Shown here in pieces: positions 1 through 11,700 of a stretch of 64,000 nucleotides of DNA (position 1 is its first letter; every line of letters begins with the position of its first letter). This DNA is from Strongyloides papillosus (lineage: Eukaryota > Nematoda > Chromadorea > Rhabditida > Strongyloididae), in assembly GCA_005656395.1 (NCBI GenBank), contig SRSI01000074.1, positions 124,001 to 188,000 of the forward strand. Reading direction: 5' to 3'. The notes below the pieces were generated by a model. It was not told the DNA's origin and made no database searches. It saw nothing but the letters and a program-made list of their open reading frames with translations. Made by a program: the position numbers and the translations under genes.

Positions 1-406
1 ATTTATTTAAATACATCTCCCTCTGATGTTAAAATACTTTTTATGTTAAACGTACCCGCATCTGTGATACTCCGAAAATATAAGAAGTCAGAATCAAATA
101 AGCAGCTGTTTCTCCAGATTTTTCAAATTCATTTCGTTGATATATAAATTTCTTCAATATGTTGAAATATTCTATATCAATATCATTCAGGAAAAGGTAT
201 CCTACAAGAATAAATTTTATAGTTAATAAATCATCAAACTTACCTCTATCTTCTGAACAAAAAGAAAGTTTTAGAATCTCCTCGCTGTAGCAACTGTAGA
301 CAATTCTACTAATTGAAACATTATTATTATTTTTTAGTACTAATTTAGCATCTGCAAATTTTGGTATAGCAGATAAAAATATAATCATATCATCAAACGC
401 ATTCAT
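1..406 (-). CDS. Unrecognised protein, 5' part of a gene running off the left edge
   Basis: An ATG at 406 lies 12 bases after a TTTTTTTTAG acceptor, which fits a trans-spliced or cis-spliced first coding exon. The frame stays open for 117 codons to position 56, where CGG is followed by GTACGT. A 33-base intron (55-23) ending in ATCAG would lead to a second exon at 22-1 that keeps the frame open to the window edge; if the intron is not used, the protein ends after 121 residues with a TAA just past the donor. The protein is mixed hydrophobic/acidic and looks alpha-helical, with no signal peptide and no motif I can name. A helical bundle such as a nuclear-receptor ligand-binding domain is conceivable but unsupported. 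The coding nature rests on open frame length and composition only. Confidence 0.45.
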
Positions 407-3400
407 TATGATGAATACCTAAAAAAAAGTTAAATAAAATAATGTGATTTAACAATTAATTGTTGGAAAAAAGATGATATTAAATTGAAAGAAAAAAAAG
501 ACACTTTGAGAGTCGGACTTGTGAACCTATAAAGTTAAGTTATAACGTACATGCGGGAAAATTCTTAACATGATAATTCATCTTTTATATTGTTTTAAAA
601 TACTAGTGACGCTTAAAAAAGAATTGACATCTCTTGTCACTTTTTACAATGAGTTCTTTTTTACTGCCACTTTTTACCAACACTTTATTTAAAATATTTC
701 AACTATCTTTTTACAAGACTGTAAAAAACTTATTATTGGAAGTATTTTAGTATGGTAATTTTTATGGGTTATTTATAAATTATCGCTATGATAGTCTAGA
801 GGAAATAGTTTATTGAGAAGTTTGAGAAATTCTTTTAAAGAGTTTTTATTTTATTGTAAGACTTGTTGACGAGTTTTTGACTACTATATTTTTTAATTTA
901 TTCGAATACCACTTTTTGTTTTAAATGAGAACTCCAATACTATTCTCTTTAGTGATATTTGTTTCTCTAAACGTATGGTGTGAATCTAAATTCAAATTAG
1001 TTTGCAAATCAAAATTTTTTTAGATAATAACCTTTATAATATATGTAAATTTAAATGGAAGTGACAGCTTTTAGTGTTTTTTTCATATAATGGAGTATGT
1101 TTACATAAAATATTTAATAAAGAATTTTGCAGAGTGTTTAGTGATAAACAAAGTTTGAAATTACCATTAGTCCATTTCTTTATAAGAAGATAATATTTGA
1201 TAAAAATAATGTATAAACGAAAAAGAAATTATCTCATCATTTTACCCCTTTGAACACTCACTTTATCCTCTCGATTTTACTGTGCTTCTTGAACATAAAT
1301 TTTATCAGATAACAAATTTAAAGAAATAAAAGAGCTTCTTTTAGAGTTTAAAGTCCCTGGTTTTTTTAAAAATATTTTCGATATGCAAAAATGTTGCCTG
1401 AGTTTGAAATTAAAAATAAATTTTTTTAGTGTCATCACGGCTTCAGCAAAACATTGTTTCTCCGGAATTTTTACTATAATTACTACTTTCTGATTTTCAT
1501 TGAGACTTTGCATAGGTAGTCTCAGATTCTGCAGTTTTAATTTCCGTCTCAACTGACTATTTAAAGCCAAAAATTATAACTCATAAAAGAAAATTAATAT
1601 ATGAAAAACAATTTGGTGAGTCTACTTTTTCATCTCCCATGTTTATGTGAATAAGTTAGGAAAACCGTATCACAAATTGCATAATATATATAGAAAGCCA
1701 GGTGTAAATAATTTAAATAAAAAAAACATGCTGTCAAAAGATAAAGCATAAATTTGATATGTTTTAAATATTTATTTTTAATTTTTCACTTTCACATAAA
1801 ATTAGAAAACACTTTTGATAAATATTTAGCATTTCAAAGTATAATATTATCAATTTAGTATTAAAAGTTCTGAAATTTAATACGATATTGTCAATGTGAG
1901 CAAATATATTGCATCTTATATTTAAAAACATCCTTTGTTATGTTTTTGTTTTGGATACAATAACATTGTTTGAAGTTATTTCCACAGTGAAAAATAGATT
2001 TTTGAATATTAATGATGTTTTCCGTAATTATTTATTCTTCTATGTTTTTGGAAGTGAATGTGTTATTTTCATTCTAGATATAGGTAATTTCTTTTTGACA
2101 AAAAAATTATTTTACAATATTAGGTAAAAGATGTAGGGTGTTTCAATTGTTTTTCTAAACATTTAAAGAAATATTCTTTTATATGTTGTTATTTAATTAC
2201 AGTAGTTTATTTGAAATTATTCTTTGTACCAGATGACAAACATTTAGATGTATTCTATAATATTGTTGTAGTTTTTTATATTATTTCCAAAAATACATAT
2301 TTGGTAACACAAATTATTTTTAATACTAAGTATTATCCAATAAAATCTGTTCCAGACTAGTAACTCTATCTAAGTGTCATCAAAGTAAACATTCGAAAAT
2401 ATAATTTTATCACATTCTAAAAGCCATACTTGTATAATTGTAAAAAATTTTAAAAATTGATATAATTCTTTCAAAAATACTACAATATTATTCAAAAAAA
2501 ACATGAATTTTAACAAAGGAAAACATAAAAAAAGTATTTTTTTAAAAACCAACATAATCTTTGAGAAACAAATTTTTATAAAATTAAAAACACATTAACA
2601 TAAATAACAAAGTTATTTTTATTTAATCTGATGCTAAAAATAAACTATATTTATATTATAAAGGTGATCGAAAATGACGATTGAGTATTGGGAGAGGAAA
2701 GAAATTTATTTTTTAAGTACCAAAAAAACAAACTAAACATAGTTATAACTAAGCACACGACACAATTTGATTTAATTACACCCAATTTGTCTTCACAAAC
2801 TATTAACTTTTCCTCTCCCTCATTTTATTATTTGATGTAATTTTTCTAAAAAGAAAAATAGTAATAGTGATAAATGTCTTATTTTATGGTAAATGAGTAT
2901 TTTACTTTTATGTGAAAAAGCAAATCAATTTCCAAAGATTTATTTACATAAAGCAAAATTATTTATAGTGGTATTATACAAATTTATAACATAATATTTT
3001 AACCAAATATATTTAAATTTTTCAACTTTAGATGGCCATAAAATATGATTTTATCAATATAAAAAGTAAATTATCAGATAACAGATCAAACTTCAGATTA
3101 CTCATTTTTATTAATTGATTGAAATTTAATGTCAAAGTAGTAGAAAATTAGGAGTAGTCGTTTTTACAAAACATATTTATTTACTGCACAAATATCTTAA
3201 GATAGTCAAATAAAATGTATTTATCATGAAATTTAATCGCATTTTCTGATACTATTAAAATAATATAATGATAGAAATTTGTAACATTTTGAAAATACAC
3301 GATCGTTCTATTTAATGATCATAAATGTTCTCTATTGTTTAATTTACCCTAGTCATACGGCAAACTTTTTTCTTTATATATACATTTTTTACAATGGTCA

Positions 3401-4004
3401 AACAAAATAAGTACCTATGTTTTATTATAATAAAAGTAGAATTGAAAAAGCATTTATATCATCAATACATTAAAATTATAATAAAATATCCATTAATGAT
3501 AATAAAATTCATGTATCATAACCACGGTTAAAAAATCAAGTTAATAAAAAAATATAAAATTATAATGTGCTAGATAATTGCACAAAAACTATAGTAAATG
3601 ATATTAATATGTAAATGTTAATGTTAAAATATTACATACAAATCTAGCGATAATCTGAGGCAGGTAGATAATCCACAATCATTAAAAAAGTATATTTCAT
3701 AATGAAGTGGACAACAATTTATTGAATTTATAAAATAAAGTAGACAAACTTTTTTCGTTATTTTTTTCTAATTAATGTCATTATATGTAAATGATAGAAA
3801 TAAGGTACATAAAGTAATAAAGTGACTAAAAAGTCACTTATTTCAAGATAGCTATTATGTGAACAAAAACCTAGCAAAAAAAAATACTTAAACAATTGTG
3901 GCAAAAAAAATGCTTTCTTGGTAACAAATAATAAAATGAAGATTCAACTTTGTATTGTTTAACAGTTCTTCTCCGAAGTGAATGCCAGGATAATAAAAGA
4001 TAAA
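407..4004. other. AT-rich intergenic spacer
   Basis: Runs of A and T and short stop-rich frames. The only notable frame is on the minus strand at 1277-1570 (97 codons), which opens with TTG rather than ATG and has no recognised similarity; it could be an orphan exon but I do not annotate it. The remainder looks like UTR, promoter and spacer sequence. Confidence 0.6.
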
Positions 4005-4661
4005 TTAACGATGAATAAAGGAACTGGGACAATAACTGGTTGAGGTAAAAACTTTCCTAGCACCTGAAGTAAGAGTATGTTTAGAGAAAGAATCGTTTGA
4101 GTCTGTGGGACGTTCACCAAAAATAGCTATTGGGTGATCTGATGCATAAAGTGAAAGAGATTCCGACTTCATTGACGCAAAAATGTCAATCTGGTTGTTC
4201 TCACCAATGACTGGCTTTATATGTTCAGCCCTAGAAGTTTTTCTTCTGGCTCCAATTGCTATTGGGTCACACGACGTCGGTGTTGTCTCTGCCCGGGGAC
4301 GAAAATTATTTTGAGTAGTACTCTCATAAGTTATATTATTACTATCTTTTTCAAAGCCATCTTCCTCGGATCCATAGAAAGAACTGTTAGAACATGAATT
4401 GTCATCATCACCACCAATAGGCCCAATATTTTCTGATGAGTTACCCAACTTGACATCAACTTGTTCTGAGCGGGTTTTATCAGAAGGCAAAGGATACAAT
4501 ACATCGTCACGTTCCTTGTATGAGAGATCTAAAAACCAACATAATAAAATTATATTTCACAATTTTATATTACCCAGGCCATCTTTAACACCCGTTTTAA
4601 GACTTTTTCCGTATTGTGCCACCGGCTCCATATCCATATCCAGCTCGAACATTTCTTCCAT
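4005..4661 (-). CDS. Unrecognised Ser/acidic-rich protein, two exons
   Basis: Exon 1 is 4661-4574 and exon 2 is 4528-4005, joined in phase across a 45-base intron (GTAATA...TTTTTAG), giving 203 residues. A TTTTAG acceptor at 4691-4690 lies 28 bases before the start and fits spliced-leader addition; the frame is open through that short leader. The N-terminus is acidic and Met-rich (start MEEMFELDMDMEPV), the middle is Asp/Ser/Asn-rich, and residues near the centre read RPRAETTP followed by ARRKTSRAEH, which look like basophilic kinase or 14-3-3 type sites (RxxS/T). No enzymatic domain, signal peptide or membrane segment is visible, so the protein is probably disordered and cytoplasmic or nuclear. 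I do not recognise the family. Exon structure is well supported, function unknown. Confidence 0.7.
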
Positions 4662-4691
4662 TGTGGCTAATATATCCGTAGAAAGATCACT

Positions 4692-7600
4692 AAAATGGCA
4701 AAATATATTAATTACTATGTTTCAAATAAACATCAAATAGATAAGAGATAGACAAAGATCGCCTCAAATTTAAATTAGACAAATACATATATATAAAATG
4801 CGTCGGTTATTTGACGCAGGCAGAATAGAACTAGAAGAAACATGATTTTTGGTGACTTATTTTCGCTATTAGAAAAAAACGAGTTCCCAACAAAATAAAT
4901 TTAAATTTTGTTTTCTGTAAAAATTATGGTACGACAATTATAGTAGGGAAAAAGCACATTTAATTTAATATAAAATAATAAATTGTAGGACGTAATCTTA
5001 TCAGGTATTTGTGATAAGATTATTTCTTAGTGTTTTTTTAATACCAAAAGTATGTATAACATTTTTAATATTAAGATAGATATTTCTAATGAAAAGCTCT
5101 TTTAATTTTAATATAAATGATAGGAGGATATATTGGATAGAAAATGAAAAGAAATACATGCATGAGTGTCATTGGGAAGTCTAAAGTTTAGAATTTTCTA
5201 TTACAGAATAACAATAGAAACATACGCCATGCATTCCCTACAAAGAAAAATACTTGTTAGTAAATTGGAATTCTCATAATCAATATTTCATAAATAAAAC
5301 CCATTAGTAAAAATGTTATATACTTGGGTTGGAGGATACCTTGTCAATGGATTATTATAAAAGCTCTTACGAATGATGTATGTGTCGTCACTTTCTGTCT
5401 TTTGTTACAATAAACGGTAGTAAAAAACATACTGGTGAAAGAAACAAATTCATCGGTACAAAGAAGAAAATAGGGAAAAAAAGAATTATTGTCTATAAGG
5501 ATTATTAAAACAATCGCTTATGGCATTTTTAAAATTATGAATAGTGTCTTATCGGAAAAAAATTGTGTTATCTATTTCATTGTTATATTAACATTTTATA
5601 GATAAATTATAAAAAGAAAGCGTTAAAGTAATTATTCTATAAACACGAATTTGGTGTTTCATTTAGAATACATTTATTATTATAAAATTTATAATTATCT
5701 GTGCATTGAAATATATAATAAAATTGAAAAACTTTGAATCCAGACAAGTCGTATCTATAAAATACACATTTCCGCTTGATAAATCTCTTAAATTTATTAC
5801 ATCTATACAAACTTGTCTTTCAATCATACAATATTAATTTTTTTAATCGTACGTGCAAAAGCATTATATGAATAAAAAATTAAAGGGCAAATTTAATTGC
5901 CAACTTACTTCACTAATACAAGTGAAATCACGTACTCAATCAAAATTTAAATTAAAAAAATTAAGTTTTATAAATCAAATGTTATAAACAGCAATTATTA
6001 CTATGTATCACAGAACTATGTTGTTACATTTCATGCTACAGTCTTTATAACGATAAAAATTTTTATCTTTAAAAGTTAACAGTATTTTTATAACTAAACT
6101 AAAACATTTAATAGATATTAAAACTCTTAAGCTTGAAAGATCATCTTCAAATAGTTATTTACCCATTTATTAGAGTGCCTGAACAGATACACTAAACAAA
6201 ATAGACATTTATAAATAATAAGAATTTATCTTTTACTTTAATCTTCTATAAATTAGAAATTTATGGTATTTCTATAAAAAAAGTAGTATAAATGAAATGA
6301 AATATACTTAAGTGTTACAAAGTCATCAATTCTAATATCATATACAAAATATTATATGAAAAAGAGAGAGTTAACAACTCTAGGTAATTAATGAACTAAT
6401 ATTACACTTTCTCCAATAATGAAATTATTACTTCCTTAATGTATTATGACAAGTTACAAAGGAAGGCTCTAGGTGACAATGATATTAGTAGAATTTTAAC
6501 TAGTGTCATTGATAAAATTACAATGGTGAAAGATTATAATCGAAAAGCAAAGCTTTATTTTTATAATATAGGAAATGAATGGCCTCTATTAGATTTAAAA
6601 TGCGTTGAGTGAAACAATTAAAATGATTATATATAATAATAACATATCTTTTTACGTTACATTTATTGTTTATTTATAATTATCATATAACAAAAATTGT
6701 TCCTTTAAATCTATAAGATTATATAAAAAAAAATTATAACACCATTTCTTATGAGCCTTACTTTAATACTATAAACATAAAGAAATATTAAAAAGACCAA
6801 CCCATCACTGCAATGTATTTTACGTCTAGTTTTAACTAAAATATGGCCTTTAAGAAAAGTGATATGTATGAAAATAAATATATTTTATCAATAAATACTC
6901 TTCAGAACTATAAATAAATATTGGAGTTACAAAATTTTGTCTCAAATATATCAATTTAAAAAATTATATTTTTTAATAAACATTCACATTAAGAGTATTC
7001 TAAAAATGGTTCAGTCAAAAAAAAATTATAATCATAATGTTCAAATAACACTAATACATATTTATAAACGTACAGTATTATGATTAAAATAATAAACAAT
7101 TGTCCTTATAGGTTGGTGGAAAAAAAAACCCAACCTCTTTATAATAATAATAAATATTTTATAAAAATAATAATTTTAATGTTGCTTGTTACATAATTTT
7201 AAAAGAAATTATATATATAACAAATATTTATGCATACATACATGAACTTTACAATACTTTTATAAATAGAATTTTATGTTGAATTATACGAGCTATCTTA
7301 TAATTTATAGAAAAAATTCTAAACCAGATTGGTTGTTCCTTATCAAAAAAGATGTCTAAATTTTCTTGATAAAAATAATTCACAACACACTATTGGGATA
7401 CAAAATATATTTATCATTGTTATAGAACAAAGATGAATATTTATTATAAAATTTGATAATATCTTTAAATAAATGGTCTTTTAATTTATCAAAGAAAATG
7501 TAATGTCTGATTGTCTTGTCTTTAAAATTCAAAAATCATTTTTTATATCCATTAAAAATCATGTATAGCAGACGGGGCAAAAGTTAAGAACATTTAGTTA

Positions 7601-8100
7601 TAAATCTATGATATATTAAATTAACTTTGAATAAATATATAATTTAATACTATTATTATTTTAAAACCTCCTATTTATACACATTTCATAAATTAGAATT
7701 TGTATATATAAAAAAAGAATAATTTGAAAAATTGTAATTATAAACGTTACAAATATATATTAAAGTGTACTTTTACACTAGTACCTTAGAATATTGATGA
7801 GAGTATATAGTTTATTGACAAACGGCGTGTGTACATAAAATTAAAGTAGAAATGATTATTTCATTATTTATCAATTATAGGAAACTCGTCAAAAAAATAG
7901 ACTAAATAACAAGCTTCACAGTGTCAATTATTATCACATATGATGGTATTAATACTTAACAAAAAAAATTAAAGAAACTCCTACAACGATAAAATCTATT
8001 GGTCATGTGGAAAATCGTCATACAACACCAGGAAACACACGTCAAATTACAAGTGTAATGTTAGGACTTCTAATTATTGAGTAAAAATTAAAAATTTATT
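4692..8100. other. AT-rich intergenic region between divergent genes
   Basis: This 3.4 kb stretch separates the minus-strand gene ending its 5' side at 4661 from the plus-strand Pcc1 gene. It has no open frame of note, many homopolymer A/T runs and no recognised RNA gene. A somewhat less AT-rich patch near 5320-5470 has a short minus-strand frame with an ATG and a GTAAGAG donor, but I could not join it in phase to the downstream exon. Promoters of both flanking genes presumably lie here. Confidence 0.55.
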
Positions 8101-8583
8101 ATGTCTTCTAATATTGAAATGATGGAGGAGTGTGAGAACAAAGATAACGTGGACCATAAAATAAACGAAAATAATAGTGATAATTATGGAAATTTACATA
8201 CTTTGTAAGTTAAAATATTTTATAGTTACACAGATGTATTGTATAAACTTAATATTTATCTTAATTTGTATATATTCATAATTTCTAGAGAATGCAAACT
8301 TAATGTTGGAAATGAGAATAACGCAAAAATTATTTTTACTACATTAAATGTTGATAAAGAACCTAGTAGAAGTAAGACAACTCGTCATCTGGAATTAAAA
8401 GGAAAATATATTGTAGGAAAATTTTGCAGTGATGATGAAAAAAGTCTACAAAAATCAATTCAACATTTCATGGAAATGTATTTGTTAGCAAAATCGACAA
8501 TAAATATAGTTGGAAATTATAAGTATCAAAACAACAATAACATAGAGGAAATTACAACAAAGAAAGCGAAAATTACAGATTAA
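8101..8583 (+). CDS. PCC1: EKC/KEOPS complex subunit Pcc1/LAGE3-like
   Basis: Exon 1 is 8101-8204, exon 2 is 8289-8583, joined by an 84-base intron with GTAAGT donor and TTTCTAG acceptor (phase 2), giving 132 residues. The C-terminal part matches the Pcc1 family layout: a first helix and strand, then the basic strand pair TTRHLELKGKYIVGKF, then SDDEKSLQKSIQHFMEMYLL, which corresponds to the family pattern in which an acidic/Leu segment precedes a long helix (human LAGE3 ends with a similar FLDQLSLVVRTM helix). Pcc1 is the dimerisation subunit of KEOPS, which makes the t6A modification at position 37 of ANN-decoding tRNAs. The N-terminal 35 residues are acidic and probably disordered, and a short Lys-rich tail follows. 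The call rests on pattern memory, as this is a fast-evolving small family. The golgin gene follows on the same strand 183 bases later. Confidence 0.72.
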
Positions 8584-8754
8584 CTGGTTATTTCTTTATA
8601 TTTATTATATATATTTTTGTTGAATTTTAGTTTACATACTTTTTCGTTATTAATAAGATGTTAAAATAGGTCATGTATTTCTTTTTTTATACAAAATAAT
8701 GGTATTCTCCAATTTTTATCTATGAAATGCACTTTTTACTTTCTCAAAATATAG

Positions 8755-8766
8755 TTTGTATTTCAG
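8755..8766 (+). other. Probable trans-splice acceptor of golgin mRNA
   Basis: A pyrimidine-rich stretch ending in TTTCAG sits nine bases before the ATG at 8775. No upstream coding exon joins to it in phase, and it lies in the short gap after the Pcc1 gene, so it fits a spliced-leader addition site rather than a cis-intron end. Similar sites precede GFAT (TTTTCAG ending 16868), RPLP2 (minus strand, CTTCCAG near 25936) and the gene at 44102 (TTTTTAG ending 44082). Confidence 0.5.
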
Positions 8767-8774
8767 TTAACGTT

Positions 8775-11700
8775 ATGTTTAAAGGTCTCAAATCAAAACT
8801 AGAAGATGAGGCTAAAAAATTATCAACTGCTATGTCACAGTATGGTGAGAATGTGGCACAACAGTTAAGGACAGGCGAAAACACTGGAAGCTTATTAAAT
8901 TTTAACAAAACAAATAATGAAAGTGACAATAACAAATCTAAAAAAACTAGAGATAACAAAAAGAATGATGATAATCCAGCTATAATGCAGGAATTTGATG
9001 AAACATCCTTATTTTCACTATCACCAGTTGATGATACCCTTAGGACGAGACGATTAAGTAATTGTTCAAATATTAGTGTTAATTCTAACACTGACATATT
9101 TTCCTTTGAAAACTTGATACCTCAAAAGTCTACTATACAAACAGAATTAGAATCAAATGCAGATGAAAGTGTTATAGGATCTAGTACCTTTACTAGTGCT
9201 AGTAAAGAACAAATAAGTTCATTATTAAATAAATTAAATAATAGGAGTGCCAAATATAAAATGAAATATAAAAATCTTGTTGCTACCTATAATGAATTAG
9301 TTACGGAAAACGCCAAGTGTCAATCCGTTTTGGAGCAGACACAAGACGCAACGGTAAAAAAAATAAAACAGTTAAAAAATGAGAAACTCGAACTTGAAGA
9401 AAAACTTAGAAATATACAAAGTGGTGCTATACCTTCTGATACTGCAAAAATTAAGAAACTAGAAGAGCTGTTAGAAAAATGCAAGGAAAATATTTTTACG
9501 AATAAAGCAAAAATAAAAAATTTAAATATAGAGAATATGGAATTAAAGAAAAAATTAAATGATAGTAAAGGACTCGTAGATGGTGATAAGGTATTACTGG
9601 TGTTATATGTATTGTTGTAAAATAATCGTAATGAGGGGTGGATATTGTATTATTTAAATGTTATACTGTCCTAGTATATGCAAATTTAATTTTCCCTGAG
9701 TTTTGTCATTTTTTATGTCCCCTAACAAACGTCATATAGTAATTTTTTTTGTTATTTTAACTAATGTATCATTAACTCAATCTTATGTGATAAATTTTTA
9801 TAATAATAGTTATGCTCTTTTTTAGGAGGATATGGCAAATCAATCGGTTATTAAAGAACATACCGAAGCCATAAGAAAGCTTGAAGAAGATAATGCTATT
9901 ACATTAGCAACAGTTAAAGCACAATTTCATAGTCAATTAGAAGAAAAGGACAACGAGATAAACAACTGGCGTAACAAATATTCACAACAAGTGATTGACA
10001 TAGAAAATGTTAAAAAAGAAAAGGAAAATCTAATGGTACTCGCAGAAACCTTGGAACAAGAAAAGAAAGAGATGCTTGAAAAAATAGTCGAAACAAAAAA
10101 ACAGGTATTAGAATCTGTTGAGAACGATGAAAAGAATAAGCGTTTACAATGTGAAGCCGAATTTAATGAGAAATTGACTTCGTCTCTTAAGGAAAATGAT
10201 TCTAAATGGGAGAAAAAACTTATCTCGTTAAAAGAAGAATATGATAAAAAAATTAATGAGTTACAAGAAAGTACTAATGTTGATTTAATAAATCTTACCG
10301 ATAAAAATTACTTGGATGAGAATAATCAAAGAATATTAGAAGAATTGAAGGCTGAAAATAATTGTTTAAAGAATGAAATAACAACTTTAAAATCGTCATC
10401 CGAAAAGGAAATCAGTGATTTAAAAAAATCTATAGAATTTACATCGGAAAGACACAATAGTGAAATAGATGGTATAATAAAGGAAGCCGAAGAAGGGAAC
10501 AAAGACCTCAAAAAAGAGATAGAATCTGTAACATGTAAATATAATGAACTTTTAAAAAGTGTAGAAGAGGAAAGAAATAATTTATGTGAAAAAATTAAAA
10601 GTTTAGAAGTAGAGTTGGATAATAACAATAGCACGATAGCAGAATTAAGAAAAATGTGTGATACTCAAAAAGTAAGTTTTCATTTTACCATGTTATTAAA
10701 TTCATTGTTTTTACTTACAATGCTCTAAACATTCTTTAGTCTGCCAATGATAAGTTGGTCAACTAACACATTAACAATTTAATCATTCCTTAGTTTAATG
10801 TGAAATATTGTTTTCTATTTGACAACCATTTCAAATTGATTATTTTTTGTTTACATTTACGATGTTTGAACCTTTCATATCATTAATCATTTAATGTACT
10901 ATTATTTAAAACATAAAAAAAATAAAAGTAAAACATTCTAATCATATTTTTAGAGCGATCTTTTAACTGAATTAAATAAACTAAAAGTACAGTTTGAAAG
11001 CACTAGTACGGAACGTAACAATCTTTCATTAAAAATAAAAGAATATGAAGTAAAATTAAAAGATTTGGAAGAGAAATATCAAATTGAATTTAATGAAAAT
11101 AATTCCTTAAATGGAAAACTAGAGGAAATTATAATCGAGTAAGTTTATTTTACTTAATAATCCTCTGCATCTGGTAAATATATTTGCGGTAGTAACTATT
11201 TTGTTTAGGAGAAGATGTCACGTATATTTGAAACATAATGATAAAAATTTCTCTATTTAGTTTTTCATAACTTCTCCTATTTCTGTAAACATCATCAGTA
11301 GTCATTCCGCCATTATTATATATGGCTTTTTCTCTGTCCTTTACTAATTTTCTTAATGACTTCACTTGAAATTTTTAACACTATTATTGTTTCAAAGATT
11401 TTTTAAAGATAAAATAAGATTAGCTAAAGTTGAGAAGAAATTTATTAGTAGTATTTTCCAAAAATATTATTGGAAATTATTGTTAATTATTTTTTTTCTC
11501 TACCCTATAATCGTTGAAAATATATTATTGACTGCATTTTCAATGTAAAATAAAACTTATCGTTAATAAAAAGATTTATTGTTTTATTTCTAGGCAAAAT
11601 ATACTTAAAGAGACAACAAAAAATGAGATAGGAGAACTTAATATGTTAATTGAATCTAAAAAACAAGAAATAATAAATTTGCTTAACGAAAAAGAGGCAA

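Noticed and set aside
481..560. tRNA-like words (GAGTCGGACTTGTGAACC) in the spacer
   Set aside because: The sequence resembles part of a tRNA T arm, but no matching acceptor, D or anticodon arms could be folded around it.
1277..1570. Minus-strand frame of 97 codons
   Set aside because: Opens with TTG, no good ATG near its start, no partner exons and no recognised similarity; kept only as a remark in the spacer entry.
1909..2127. Plus-strand frame of 72 codons
   Set aside because: Phe/Leu/Val/Asn-rich product of AT-rich DNA, non-ATG start, no splice context.
5320..5470. Short minus-strand exon-like piece with a GTAAGAG donor
   Set aside because: Its phase does not match the next exon of the gene at 4005-4661, which already has a good start of its own.
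11366..11548. Plus-strand frame in golgin intron
   Set aside because: Non-ATG start, hydrophobic low-complexity product, and no in-phase splice sites.
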